DNA of 64,000 bases from Arion vulgaris (taxonomy: Eukaryota > Mollusca > Gastropoda > Stylommatophora > Arionidae), in assembly GCA_020796225.1 (NCBI GenBank), contig CM036759.1, positions 23,172,313-23,236,312 on the forward strand. Reading direction: 5' to 3'. Below are positions 34,005 through 59,213 of this stretch, in pieces. The stretch's first letter is position 1; each line of letters begins with the position of its first letter. A model generated the notes under the pieces. It did no database searches. It saw only the letters and a program-made list of their open reading frames with translations, and was not told where the DNA came from. Both the position numbers and the translations under genes were made by a program.

Positions 34005-34273
34005 CAAGGTGTAAACGATAAAAGCAGCCGATCAAGGGAGCCAATCTGGCATATGTTTATGAAAATGAGAAGGTTCAATTATAACAAAGTATAGGTCAAG
34101 TGGGTGAGTCTTTTTGTGCTGGTGTGTAATTATCGTGCAGGACGGGGCGATGAACAAATGTGACGAAAGAACGAGCTAGTCAGAACCGGTTGAAATAGTA
34201 AATAGACAAAACGCAATGTATACGTTGCAACTTTTGATTTGTTAATGGGGCTGCTTTTATCTTGAACACCCTG
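34005..34273. mobile_element. 269-bp mariner-type MITE
   Basis: Ends CAAGGTGTAAACGATAAAAG and CTTTTATCTTGAACACCCTG are imperfect inverted repeats of about 26 bp. TA dinucleotides flank both ends (34003-34004 and 34274-34275). No frame inside. The TA target and C-AGGGTGT start suit the Tc1/mariner group. Confidence 0.8.
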
Positions 34274-34702
34274 TATTTCTCTGAAGATGAATAATCATTT
34301 CCATATCTGAACTTGTTCTGTGCTACATGAAATCTTTCTTGTTAATGCTTTCAACAGTTAAGTTACACATAGAGGAAACAAATTGATGACTATTATTACT
34401 TGTAAATAAATAGAGCTGACATTTTGAACGCCCTCACAGATTGGTGTAGCAAAGAAGATTTTCATCTAAACCAATCCACGTCAACTACTAGATTGCAGGA
34501 GCTGGGATTGAAGATTGGTGTAGCAAGAATCGTAAGGGTGCTCGTTTGCTATGCTAGGCGATGGGTGTTGTAAGAAATGGGAGTAAGTGGTTCGAATCCT
34601 GTGTTTGTCTGTTTTTCCGAAGCTCTTAATACTTGTACATTGTTTATTTATAGCAAGAAAAGAACAAATACATGAATAGGCTCATCAATCAAAATCCAAC
34701 TT
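34274..34702. other. No gene; tRNA-like fragment at 34520-34610
   Basis: GTGGTTCGAATCCTGTG is a B-box-like segment, but the arms do not pair; only a SINE fragment is possible. Confidence 0.35.
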
Positions 34703-34970
34703 GTACAGTCAGTCGCAAGATGATGTTGGAGATATTACGCGTACAGTCAGTCGCAAGATGATGTTGGAGATATTACGCGTACAGTCAGACGCAAGATGAT
34801 GTTGGAGATATTACGCGTACAGTCAGTCGCAAGATGATGATGGAGATATTACGCGTACAGTCAGTCGCAAGATGATGTTGGAGATATTACGCGTAGTCAG
34901 TCAGTCGTAAGATGCTGTTGGAGATATTATGCGTACAGTCAGTCGCAAGATGATGTTGGAGATATTACGA
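34703..34970. repeat. 38-bp minisatellite, 7 copies
   Basis: The unit is GTACAGTCAGTCGCAAGATG followed by ATGTTGGAGATATTACGC; the sixth copy has GTAGTCAGTCAGTCGTAAG. Confidence 0.95.
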
Positions 34971-35496
34971 AGGAGATTGGAGCACCTATGGACATGTTGG
35001 GAGTGCAATGAAGATATTCCAAATTGAAACTAAACTGTACTTGTAAAAATACCAGACAAAACAATTCTCAGCACCACTGCATTTATTATATCACAAAATG
35101 AATCAGAAATTCAATACTACAGAATACCCTTTATGTTAAATATCAAATATTTCTGAAATATTGGCAGGGAATAGATTCTCTCTTGTTTTTGGTTTCAAAA
35201 TAATGTTGATTTTTTAATAGCTTTGTAATAAATAGGCATTAACACGGATTCTCAACAACAAAATAGAGATAGATTTCAAGCACCAGATTTTGACACAGTT
35301 CAAACAATATTTTAAATAAAAATACTTTTTTTTTGAATGCAAAGAGTTTACAGAAATCATAAGTATCAGCTGTATGGTGCAAATTTATCCAGACAAATTG
35401 CCAATGTGGCTAGAGAATGGTCCAGGAAAGAGAGATATGACCAAATTTCAGCACATTCAGTACTTAAAAATTAGCATCCTTACACACCATAGGTGT
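34971..35496. other. No supported feature
   Basis: AT-rich unique DNA. Confidence 0.5.
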
Positions 35497-35664
35497 TCAG
35501 TCTCCCTCAGCAGATGGTGAAGTGATTGTCGATTGTTCCATCGCATACTGGTCAGTCTCCCTCAGCAGATGGTGAAGTGATTGTCGATTGTTCCATCGCA
35601 TACTGGTCAGTCTCCCTCAGCAGATCGTGAAGTGATTGTTGATTGTTCCATCACATACTGGTCA
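35497..35664. repeat. 55-bp tandem repeat, 3 copies
   Basis: The unit includes GTCTCCCTCAGCAGATGGTG, AAGTGATTGTCGATTGTTCC and ATCGCATACTGGTCA. Confidence 0.95.
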
Positions 35665-35759
35665 AACATGCAGCAAAACCATAATTTCTCATTTTCCTGA
35701 ATACTGTTTCCACGCAAGACTACAAACTTCTTGATTCTTATTACCTCTCATTAATCTGT

Positions 35760-36990
35760 TGCAATGTCAACCTCCAGCAGGGGATCATTTATTAACCTTA
35801 GTATGTCTCCTCTGACCATACTCAATGTCTCATTCACAGGTGCTCTTGATACCAGCACATTGGCTTGTTCATTTCCATGAATCCTAGAATGACCAGGAGA
35901 GTCAAGTCACACAAGTCTCTATGTATTTCCTTCACTCATATCGCATTTACCTTCTCTAACTCTTCCAAAGCATTGTCTGAGAGTCTGATACGATGACCAC
36001 CCTGATTAATGGACTTGAGATAGTCACATGACCATCATCTTCCTACTCAGGAGAGGGCATAACAGACTGAACAAACATTGAGGCTACGATTGTCTCCATG
36101 CCGTCTGTGTCCCTGTGGCACCACTGATCAAACTACAGAACATATCCTGCAAGACTGCTCCCAGTATGTTCTCCCTAGAAAGAAATGTTGGCCCTACAAC
36201 ACAACACTCAAAACTACATGGTACCAGAGATGAGCTCCAGACAACAGTCGACTTCATCATAAGAGTGCGTCTGACTGTATAATCAGCAAAATAGCGATCA
36301 CAAAGAAGATCATCACGTCAATGCTACAGTAACATTTTCAACCTCCATTCTCTTACTAGAGGCTACAGTCATGTAGGTTCCATTTTGCTCAACAATGATC
36401 CTGCTTCTAACTCTAACAGAGAAGACATAACCTGAATTTACTCCATATCAGAAAGAACCATCACTGTAGTATGCAACAGCATCATCATTTTCACTTTAAA
36501 GAAAAGGATTTTTTATCTCCAGTATTATCATATATCAACTTCAATTTTGAGAAATACTTTTCTATTGTACCCATAATGCATTCCCTACCAAGAGTAATGA
36601 TGAACTATTGGTAGTCTGCCATGCTCTCAACCATGCCTTGATTACAGTCTCAACTGAGGTAATCTGCCCAACTGTCTTCTCTGTCTGTGCCATCCATGAT
36701 ATTTCTATTGTTATTCTCATCCCCTTGATGTCATAAATGTTTGTGTGCAGATAGTGTCTCTTTTCTGAAGTTACACTGTGCAGATGGTGTCTCTTTTATT
36801 AACCTCATCACCAGAATAAAGGAACCTCTAGTGCAATCCAGGAACACTCACTCACATTGTGACTTTGATATTGTTGGTATGCCGCCCATACTCAATCACA
36901 GACAGAACCAATGTATGGCACAGCAGTTGTGCATAGTCTCTGCTCCAGATTCTGTAGTTTTGAGTGCTGCCAGACCATGCTTGCATCTCT
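35760..36990 (-). pseudogene. LINE RT-thumb and RNase H remnant, interrupted
   Basis: In minus order: LSVIEYG-like thumb text at about 36900 and LDCTRGSFILVMRLI at 36800; the RNase H start VAYYSDGSF and MTVASSKRMEVENVTVAL at 36340-36480; VVIVSDSQTMLW at about 35980; SGHSRIHGNEQANVLVSRAP (GH-G--GNE-AD box) at 35850-35900. RNase H is split by an opposite-strand fragment at about 36025-36318. Confidence 0.7.
36025..36318 (+). pseudogene. LINE zinc-knuckle tail inserted in the minus-strand RNase H
   Basis: RRGHNRLNKH, CPCGTTDQTTEHILQDCS and TRDELQTTVDFIIRVRL across frames, nearly the same as 13095-13300. It ends AAAGAAGATCATCA. Confidence 0.75.
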
Positions 36991-37109
36991 GCATGAACTG
37001 TTTGACATGGCACTTAATGACAGGTTGTCAGAAAATCTTTATCATACATTAACTTGTCCTGAGTAGGCAGAAAGTTGCCACCCTAACAGTCCTTCTGAAT
37101 TAACTCTGT

Positions 37110-37268
37110 TATCCTCTAGACTGCCAATGTTCTAAAAATAGCCTGATTGAAACAACACTGGACAGAAAACTACATGGACCTATGTGTGAGCTACAAAAGG
37201 CAGTGATGTTTATACAAGAGACAACATTGAATATACAGACAATATTTCAAGTGAAGGAAGGAATGGTC
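37110..37268 (+). pseudogene. LINE tail fragment
   Basis: TTLDRKLHGPMCELQKAVMF and IQETTLNIQTIFQ match the last part of the tails at 60427 and 63060. Confidence 0.55.
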
Positions 37269-37369
37269 GAGTACTGTTGGTTGTGAGCCATGAGATGTTT
37301 TAGCTACAGAGGTGACTTGTGAGTTTGTCTTTCATAATGATGTGATCTATAAGTCTCTCTCTCTCGCGA

Positions 37370-37570
37370 TCACCCTTAGATTGATGTACCAGATTTCCCC
37401 ATAAATCTCATTCATGCATGGGTGGGTTTGGTCACATCTTCAGCGCCATTTGGAGCTCTGGTGCTTATCCTTCGTCGATATGTCCGTTTTTAGCCAGTGT
37501 TTACTGGGTTCGCTCTCTGTTAGCCTCTGGCTGTCCCCAGCCGACCTTGCAACTTTTGGTGATAAACGAG
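37370..37570 (-). mobile_element. Internal fragment of the 24658-27253 DDE transposon family
   Basis: Its reverse complement shares AGAGAGCGAACCCAGTAAAC, CTCCAAATGGCGCT, TTATGGGGAAATCTGGTACA and GGTGATCGCG with 26930-27115. No terminal repeat was found next to it. Confidence 0.75.
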
Positions 37571-37599
37571 CCCTGAGTCATGTCTTATATTACTAGCTT

Positions 37600-38551
37600 A
37601 ATGCTTCTTCAGACTTCTTGAGTATCACTGACAATACTTTGGCTCCCAAGGAGAACCACCAAGGTACACCAAATATTAAATACTATTTAAGTGGAAATGG
37701 AGGAATGTTTCCATAACAAAGATGATTGTGCTGCATATTAAATATGATTTACTTAACGAGTCATGCCAATGGGTATGGTAAGCAAGATAATACATTTATT
37801 GATGACTTTATTGTTACATTGGATAATTTATTTCAATGGTACATGTCTTTCAATGTCAAGTTATGAGCAAATCATATTTAAAATGTATTATTTAGTAATG
37901 TTTCTTAACAAGTCATCACTTTCATAAGTTAACATAATGCAAAAAATAAAGATATGAGTACAAAATACATAAATAAATATAACTTACCAAGATAATAAAT
38001 GATGATCATCACAGAATATATTTCACAACATAAGCTTAGCTAGTTGTATTGAGAGAAAGCTGCTATTACTAATATATGATATTCCCCGCAGATCAAGTCG
38101 TGAAAAGCATTGTAAATATAGTCTAGGACTGCTGTTTTCACAGAATATATCAATTTTCGCTGATACTCAAGCGTGGCACAGATAAACAGATATTGTCATG
38201 AATAAACTTGAATAAGCGTTTAAAAAACAAAAATTCTAAATATTCTCTTTTTAAAAAAATTCCAGGTTTCTGTAATATGTCATCAAAATAGCAACCCCTG
38301 TTAAAGTATTCCATTTGGCAACTTGTTGTGTACACATTGTGTATAAGCTAGACCAAACGGCTATATATTCTCATTTCTACTCTCATATAAACCATTATTT
38401 TAAAAAACTCAAATCTTCACTAGCTAAGTCATTGTATTTATAAAACTGAAAGGAAAACATAATTTAAATAGTCGAAAACTGAAAAAAACTTCATCAACCC
38501 TGTGTGGGACTTGCAATTCTGACTTCAACCTATACAAGTAAGGTATAAAAC
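37600..38551. other. No supported gene
   Basis: Very AT-rich; no repeats noticed. Confidence 0.5.
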
Positions 38552-38812
38552 ACCTGAGTGGTTACCAGGGCCCAAATTTGAGGTGTAAAGAATGGAACCA
38601 CTGTTACCTGCCATGCATGTCGTAAAAGGCGACTAAGGAGGCTTGGCTGAAATCGGATGCATGTGTCCTAAACATGTAGAAGTCTATGCGTTTAGGGGCC
38701 TACCAAACCAATGTGCAACATATACACGTTCTTGGCAAAGATCAAACATATCACAAAGAGTGATTAAAATTCGTCAGTAAGAACGAACACACAGAGGAAG
38801 AAGAAGAAATAA
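38552..38812 (+). mobile_element. SINE copy (GGTTACCAGGGCCC subfamily), (GAA)n tail
   Basis: GAGTGGTTACCAGGGCCCAA, TGTTACCTGCCATGCATGTC, GAAATCGGATGCATGTGTCC, GATCAAACATATCACAAAGA, then GAAGAAGAAGAAAT. Confidence 0.85.
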
Positions 38813-39555
38813 AAGATCTAAAATGCCATGACTAGAAAGACTATCATAAGAAAAAATGTCAGCATATAATCTAGAAGCAAGCTCTTCACATGCTGAGTTC
38901 AGTGATTTTAAAAAGGTCTTATTGGTGCACAGCTAGCGAGAAAATTTTTGTATGTGAAAATAACTTGCCATTAAAAGTAAGACATTTTTTACAAAATTAG
39001 TTACAAAACTGTATGCGGCCAATGATATTACAAAACTATAATTACTTTTGTTCCAACCAAAACAGGTCAGCTTATTGTTCAGTCCCTCTGTTCATTGATT
39101 CCAGAAAATACTTTGGCTACAGCAAAAACATCATTCTTTACCATGATTACATATGATACACCAACTGAGATAAACGTAGCCAGATTTATGATTAGAATGT
39201 GTCATAAATATAGATGAAAAGTTGAATCTCATTAATATAAAGTGTTCACATTTACTGAAAAAGCAACAGGAGAAAAATTATTTTTTTAAACATTGTAAAT
39301 AGTGCACATGAGGAGGGTGGTGTTTCCTAGATATATTGTCTAAGCATGTTAGGAGATGAATCCAAAAGAAATGGTGGAAGAGTTGAATTCTGATCTATCA
39401 AAAGCCATAAAACAACATGAGAATATGTGGTTCATTCAGCTCACTTTGTTGCATCAATTGCCTGCCATGTTTGTAAACAACCAAATGTTTGTAAACAACA
39501 ATCAAGAGATGTTTACATTTTCTTCAAAATATGTGGAAAATTACTTAAATAGACA
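38813..39555. other. No supported gene
   Basis: A 76-residue frame at 39356-39586 has an Asn/Gln-rich stretch and no recognisable domain. Confidence 0.45.
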
Positions 39556-39795
39556 AGGGGTCTCTATGGCTAAGCCATTGCCTTGAATACCAAAGGTTGT
39601 TGGTTAGAATCTGGACAGCGAAGTTCTGTTCATGAGTGCACTTTTTCCAGAGATCCCTAGGATTGTCGCCAGAGCTACGAACATCGTTCTTTGCGCAATA
39701 CTCTCGACGGGTGACGTGATATTTTGCGAGAGGGATACAGCCATATGGGGTAAAACCCTGTGCAATGAAGTAAACCCTTCGGCTTTAGACCCTTT
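39556..39795 (+). mobile_element. SINE copy (GGGGTCTCTATGGCTAAG head)
   Basis: GGTCTCTATGGCTAAGCCAT, TTGGTTAGAATCTGGACAGC (B-box-like), CAGAGATCCCTAGGATTGTC, CGCCAGAGCTACGAACATCG. Reverse copies are at 53725-53950 and 62270-62510. Confidence 0.75.
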
Positions 39796-40672
39796 GTGAA
39801 ATGTACCGAAGTCTTGCTTAATGTGGCAAAATATTCACAAAATAGATGAGACTGCAGTACTTAATGTGGCACTGATACATACTGGCACAAAGTGTAACTA
39901 TATGAAGAAAATGGAAAACAACAGTTTCAAACTCTATATAAACTTGCTACGGCAATGCTTATACTTCCACATATTAATACAGGTACTGGAAAAAGGTTTT
40001 TTGTATAGCAAATTTGTTCAATAGTTCATGCTAAAAACAAACAACTCGTTTTCATAACATGGGGCATATTGGGGAAATACACCTCAGTGCTGGGTCTATA
40101 TTTTTCTATGACCAATAGCACATAATGGGTGATGTCAACATAATATCGGCTCCTTTACTTTCCAGTGTTTTTCTGGTACCCAACTGAGGAGACTGGGTTG
40201 ACCTGAGAACAGTTTCTTATCGGAAATAATCCAACTCCAACCGGGATTTAGAACCTTGGCCCAAGTATCTACAACTCAAGTTACCAGTAACCAATGGTAG
40301 CAACTTAAATTGTTTCCCTCTGATCAAAGAATAATAAATAAATTGAAGTATAAAAAATGACGACAGCAAACTAGACAGATTATAAACAGCGTATCCATAT
40401 CGACTGTCTGCTACCAATGTCAAGCATGGACCCTTACTAAGGGGCAAGAGAGGAAGATCTCAGTGTGTGAGGTGAGGTGCTTGAGAAAATCTATCAACAT
40501 TATGAGAATGAAGCTTGGTTAACTACCATTTTCTGTCTATAACAGTAGATGATCTGTCCTGATAGTATGAGAAAGACTAAGTGGCGGATGTATAGACACC
40601 ATCAAACAAATGCAGTAACATGAGTTCACAACAACCTCTACAATATACTTGGCCAATCGACAAACTTAAGCT
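39796..40672. other. No supported gene
   Basis: Nothing recognised. Confidence 0.45.
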
Positions 40673-40797
40673 TTTCACAATGCTTCTTCACTGCACAAGT
40701 GACAAGACAAGACACACAATTGATATTCAGAAGCTTTTCACAATGCTTCACTGCACAAGTGACAAGACAAGACACACAATTGATATTCAGAAGGAAG
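40673..40797. repeat. About 60-bp direct duplication, 2 copies
   Basis: TTTTCACAATGCTT...CACTGCACAAGTGACAAG and AAGACACACAATTGATATTC occur twice; the first copy has 3 extra bases (TTC). Confidence 0.9.
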
Positions 40798-41464
40798 CAA
40801 AATGTTTATCTTCATGAATATTTATTGTCAATCCTTAACTTTCCCCCAATATTCAAACATTCAAGCATCTTATTTTATTCTTTCTTACATCATTCTTCTG
40901 TTCTGTACAAAACATCAATATACTTCTCAACCACTTGTACAGACTCTGAAATATATGTAAATGGACGTCCAAGTAACAATACAAGAGACAATCAGAAACT
41001 AGATATGTAATAATCACAGGACAAACCTCTACACACCTGAATGGAAAAGTCTAGATGGTTCAATAATATCTGCAAAATGGAAGTACTGTAACTAACGAAA
41101 TAGAAGTGACTAAGTAAGACTTGCTTGTTACGGTAACCATGTCACTCTTGTTTAGAAAACATTGATCACCATTCATTATGCACAAGCAGACCTCAAATGT
41201 GACGATAGTCAACAAAGAAATAAAAATGCATATAAACTGAACCCACAATTTATAGTTATGTATAATATCAACAATAGAAACCCAAATTTTAAACTTCATA
41301 TTTTGTTCTTTATTTTTACAATATACAATAGGACAGTTGTCTTGTATCCACCCATGTTGCTTGTATATTTTCTTTGATAAATGCCTTCTAATCAAAATGT
41401 CATTGTGTCTTGTTTTTTGTATTGCTACCTTACTTTGTGCTGACTATTTCCAAAATAATAAATG

Positions 41465-41470
41465 TTTATT
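41465..41470 (-). other. Candidate poly(A) signal for ZFPL1
   Basis: AATAAA on the minus strand about 1 kb after the ZFPL1 stop; a second one lies at 41309-41314. Either could end the transcript. No cleavage evidence is visible. Confidence 0.2.
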
Positions 41471-41894
41471 CTAAAATGCAACAAGTTAAAAACAGTAATG
41501 TTGTTTTACAAAGTACAAAAGCAAAATACAGTCATCATGTTTCAACCAAAAAGCCTCTAACAAGCAAATGATATGACATGAGTAAGACTGTTCCTATACA
41601 CTACACATCACATATACAGTCCGACGATACATCCTTAACTGTCCTACAATGAAACAATGTGACTAAAATGAGATGTGTATTTTAGAAGTCATATGGACTG
41701 TGCAGACCTGGCTGTTTGGACCCACAAAACAACAAATTGGCAGCAGATAACTTTTAGTAGGGACATTGATCAAGAAAATATAAACAGTATTGACTATGGA
41801 TTAAAAATCCATTGTTCAGTCACATGTTGAGTATGTTAAGTTTGATATAAGTCCTTCATAAGAGCTTTACATTAAATTTAACACAACATAAAGT

Positions 41895-42330
41895 TTAATT
41901 GGCATCTTCTCCAAGATCTAAAGAAGCAAGACTGAAGTACCTAGTTAGGGGATAGTTCATTTGAGGATCATCTTCATCGCACATGTTCATAATTGCTTCG
42001 ATCTTCTAAGCATGTCATTCAGTGTGTTTAGACTAACAACTCCCGTTATGTGTTGGTTGATGTATCTACTGGTGTTTCTATCATGGTTTCCCATCTTACC
42101 GCACCTATCGGTATGCATAACTTGTGCAAGAGAGATATAGAATACCCTTTATCTTCTTCGTTGAAATCTTCAGAGAGTATGTTTTCTCCTAGAGTATTGA
42201 TGATGTTGCTTTTATCCAAAGAAAGCCCATTCTTGTTCGCATCATTGCTCGCCAGTGCATTGTTAGATGAAACAGTTATGATATGAATAAATAGGAGAAA
42301 TAATACCCACTCATCTGATGTTCATTTTAT
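41895..42330 (-). other. Two exon-like minus-strand frames downstream of the ZFPL1 stop
   Basis: Reading the minus strand after the ZFPL1 stop, a frame from about 42330 to 42070 runs without a stop through SLDKSNIINTLGENILSEDF and LLHKLCIPIGAVRWETMIETP, reaching a weak donor (CCA|GTAGAT at 42069). After 64 bases, acceptor TTAG at 42006 opens a phase-0 frame of 36 residues (KIEAIMNMCDEDDPQMNYPL and onward) ending in TAA at 41895. The codon content looks protein-like, but no in-frame start or upstream exon was found and I do not recognise the sequence. It could be the last exons of a neighbouring gene, an alternative ZFPL1 3' exon, or chance frames in the 3' UTR. Confidence 0.25.
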
Positions 42331-42455
42331 ATACTAATTACCTAAATATTGCATCAGCCACTATCAATATCTATAAACATTGTCCAATAAAATGATCCCA
42401 ATTGTTCTAGAAAATAAGAGTAAAAACTTGTTCATAGGAAAATAGACTAGTATTA

Positions 42456-55949
<13,494 letters not shown>

Positions 55950-56115
55950 TAGCCAGCACGTTCGTTGGCCCGCACTCCATGTGTGTAGTCAATTCAGGGT
56001 CATGAGATGTTACCAAACCATGAACATGGCCATCGACGAAGTGGGTGAATTGGCAAGAGACAGAGTGAATTTCAGATGTGCTGCAAAGAGAGCAACGTCC
56101 TATAAAGGATACGCA
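55950..56115 (+). pseudogene. LINE C-terminal scrap
   Basis: MNMAIDEVGELARDRV and FRCAAKRATS repeat the end of the fragment at 51960-52230. Confidence 0.45.
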
Positions 56116-57040
56116 CCTTGATGATGAGATGTTACCGCTGAATGCTGTCCTCCTAGTTCGCGGGATCGCGCGCACACTTCCAGACTCAATCCTGTGAAGC
56201 ATATTCGTGGAGTCTGATGTGGTATTCGCACTGGTGGTCTGTTGTTCAACCATCCACGAAAAAGTCGCGGTGATCTCCATAAACATGCTGAATGTTGTTT
56301 TGAAAGTGCCACAGTCCTCATTACTTTCCCGTCTCTTTGTACTGAATAAACAAACGCTGATCTGATTTCGCGTAGAACAGAGAAACCAGTGTAAATAATG
56401 ATATTCCTGGATGAGAGTGCTGATCCATGAGTTCCATAATCTCCGCATCGGCGACGTCAGAAACTAATTTCCTACAGTAACGTCCAATTGTAATGACAAC
56501 CCTGGTATATTCAATCATATTCTCTGAGACAGACTTCGTTGCTTCAACTCGTTTAGAGTACAGACCTAATAACATTCTATTCCTCGGCCGTCCAGGATCT
56601 TCCTCTTTTCAAACGTCAGCCCTTGTGTTCATTTATGGCGTTGTACTGTAGATGGTGATTTGTGTCTTCATATACTCTCAGATAAGCTTTTACCCATGCG
56701 ACTTTGTGTCTCATGGCCATCGTTGGAAAGCCAAGGGCATAACGCATTGCCTCACTTGAAGTGTCCCGTGTGCAACCGAGTATAAGCCTCATTGTGAACC
56801 TTATCCAACTTGTCCAGCGATGTTCTGCTCACTATCAGAAGACCAATGCCATATTCCACCATGCCCAGTAGGCTACAGCAACCCGATAAAGAAGAAGTAG
56901 TCGTTGCGTGATATCTGCCATAACTTTAAGAGCCGTCAGCCCGTGTGGATTACATTATCAATATGACTCATAAATGATAAGCTTCTGTCAACAGTAATTT
57001 CGATATACTTAAGTGTTTCAATTCTATCAATGTATTTATT
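56116..57040 (-). pseudogene. RNase H-type LINE, RT thumb plus RNase H
   Basis: Minus strand: YIDRIETLKYIEITVDRSLS (57040-56980), FMSHIDNVIHTG, thumb remnants to 56600, then RVEATKSVSENMIEYTR and, after a frameshift near 56325, SNEDCGTFKTTFSMFMEITA and SDSTNMLHRIESGSVRA (RNase H SDS-SML-KI box). About five frame breaks. Confidence 0.75.
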
Positions 57041-57046
57041 GCACAT

Positions 57047-57302
57047 ACCACCCGTGTGGTGCCGGGGCCCGCAATGGAAGCAAAGAATAGTACTACTGCG
57101 GACCACAAGGCATCTCGTAAGAGGCGACTGAGGTAGGGCATAGCAAAGCTACCATAGTAAATAAAAAGCGTCGCAGAAATAAGATGTGCTGGCCTACTTG
57201 TAGGCGCATAACTGGAACAACGTACAATCGCTCTTATGCTCAGATCCCATACAAATCACAGAGTGGTTAACAAGTGGTCGATATGGAGCGTCCGAAGAAG
57301 TG
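57047..57302 (+). mobile_element. SINE copy (GGTGCCGGGGCCC family)
   Basis: ACCCGTGTGGTGCCGGGGCC, AGTACTACTGCGGACCACAA, CATCTCGTAAGAGGCGACTG, GCCTACTTGTAGGCGCATAA, TCACAGAGTGGTTAACAAGT, GAAGAAGTG end. Confidence 0.85.
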
Positions 57303-57536
57303 ACACAAGCTGACAACTGGAGTAGGTGTATTCCATGGACACTGTTGCCACCACCAGCCCTGATAGATTTAGCTCTTAACCTCTCTGCAATACGTTTCTC
57401 CTTTCTTCGAATTCCACGCTTTATCGCCACCTCCCTTTTCATACAATTCAAAGCCTCCTGCGTCCGAAATCAACTTCAACAGTGTACCATGCATACGCCT
57501 GTTCTTGCACACTTGATTTTATAAAAATAGAGGACA

Positions 57537-57775
57537 GCTCTGTTTCTCAAGCGGTAGTGAGCTCGATCACAAATCCAACCGTACTTAGTTCAAACCCCGC
57601 TGGTAGCAAGTTTGGAAGCAAATTCGTTTCCGTAGGATTTTACAAAAGGTAAAAATAGACATCACCTTTCAGAAAGCAATGACAAACTACTAAACGAATA
57701 AGTGGTACCTAGAAAATTAACGACTCGTTTATTGTGGTTGATAGCTACGTCCTGTAAAGGATATGTCACGATTTT
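57537..57775 (+). mobile_element. tRNA-derived SINE copy
   Basis: GCTCTGTTTCTCAAGCGGTA, CCGTACTTAGTTCAAACCCC, GACAAACTACTAAACGAATA, GTCCTGTAAAGGATATGTCA; same layout as 48197-48440. Confidence 0.85.
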
Positions 57776-58539
57776 CTGAGATCTACCTGTCTGAAGTTCC
57801 TCATAGAATAGGTCTTTTGACATTCTTCCATCGTCTATATGGCATTTTTCGTCTTTACAGACGGTCAAATGGCAAGTGTTCTACTGTGACAACCTCAGAG
57901 GTTTTGCTTTTCTCTCCTGTCTTTCAGCTCATACATAAGTCTCTTCTCAAAAGACTGCACTCTCGCGCAATATCGCTGTCGTTTTGTGCCCGAGCCGAAA
58001 GCAAAGATGAAGTGTCCTCGCCCTTTGTGCCTAGCATGGGCAGCTGATATGGAGAATGTGCCTTGCCAATTTGACAAACCCCCTTTCTACCTTACTGTTT
58101 CATTCAAAGGAAAGACAAAGTCTATACGTTTGGAATCAAGCAGGGTTTGCAGCAAATGCCAAAAGATGGAATGGAATAAACACCTAACCATCAACTGCCT
58201 TAGGGTCCCTCCATCCGGATTTTTGGTCAAGGTTTACTCCTATAGCCCTCTGCATTACCGTACTGATCCACAAGGCAGTGGGAATTTTCTATTAGTGTTT
58301 ACTCCCCTAGCCTATAGCTCCCCCAAACCTCTCTCCACAAGACAGTGGGTGTAACCATTACATATAGTACATGCTGTGTAAACAACACAGTACAACAATA
58401 GACGATCGTGACGTATTACACATCTATTGAATTGTTTTTTCAGCTCTGTCTTATGTGAGTTTAACTAGTTGAAAGCAGATAATACTTGCGTTTTTACTTC
58501 AGTAGTGTGTATTCAGATCCTCTGATGAGAATGCAAAAT
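57776..58539. other. No supported gene
   Basis: Overlapping frames on both strands near 57760-58350 (up to 122 residues) have no recognisable domain. They could be an old element or chance. Confidence 0.4.
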
Positions 58540-58990
58540 TTGATTGTAATACTTGCTCTATCCAACACCTCATTGTTGGTAATCTTATCTTGCCACCTAA
58601 TGTCAAGCAGTCTTCAAAGACACTGCATTTGGAAACGGGTTAGGGACTTGTGATGCGAGTAGGTGGGCCATGTTTCACTACCATAAAAAAGTGTATTGAG
58701 AACACATGCTTTGTGTGACATAGTTTTTTTTAGTCATCAGCTTTCTGTTCTCTCAGAATCTTTTTTTCAGCCTGTTATGCTGCTTTCTTGATGTTTAATT
58801 CTCAATCCAATGACATCTTGTTGTTGATCATGGATTCTGAATAAGCAAAGTGATCAACTACACCAACTTTTTCATTGTCAATTGATATTCTTTCATTTGC
58901 ACCATGCATGATAATCTGTGTTATCTTTTTTAATAACTGTGAGTCCAAAACCACAGCAAACATCCAAGTTTTATCAGACAGGCCCATTAT
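58540..58990 (-). pseudogene. LINE RT C-terminal fragment (SIDNEKVGVVDHFAY type)
   Basis: Minus strand: RISIDNEKVGVVDHFAYSES, MINNKMSLD, then FYGS-TW-like text, LRRLLDIRWQDKITNNEVL-like text near 58570. A different family from the YLGS elements above, with the same domain order. Confidence 0.65.
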
Positions 58991-59213
58991 TTTTCTAGGT
59001 GTAATTTTCCATTCTGTGTGTTCCTATTTTGCTATATATTTAAGGTGTATCCTGTACTTGATAAACACCTTGTTATTGAAAAGTAGATTTAGTGTTTTTG
59101 CAATTTGTAAAACTATTTTACTTCTGAATTACAATTGCTTTATATTAAGTATTTGTTTAAATTGTCAATAGCATACTCGATGAATCACTCAAAATGCATA
59201 CATGAGTGTAGTT

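Noticed and set aside
41060..41395. 111-residue minus-strand frame.
   Set aside because: AT-rich, no recognisable domain; more likely the 3' UTR or downstream region of ZFPL1.
57763..58354. Overlapping frames of 94, 122 and 60 residues as a host gene.
   Set aside because: Both strands are equally open, no splice logic or family motif is visible, and a SINE overlaps the start.
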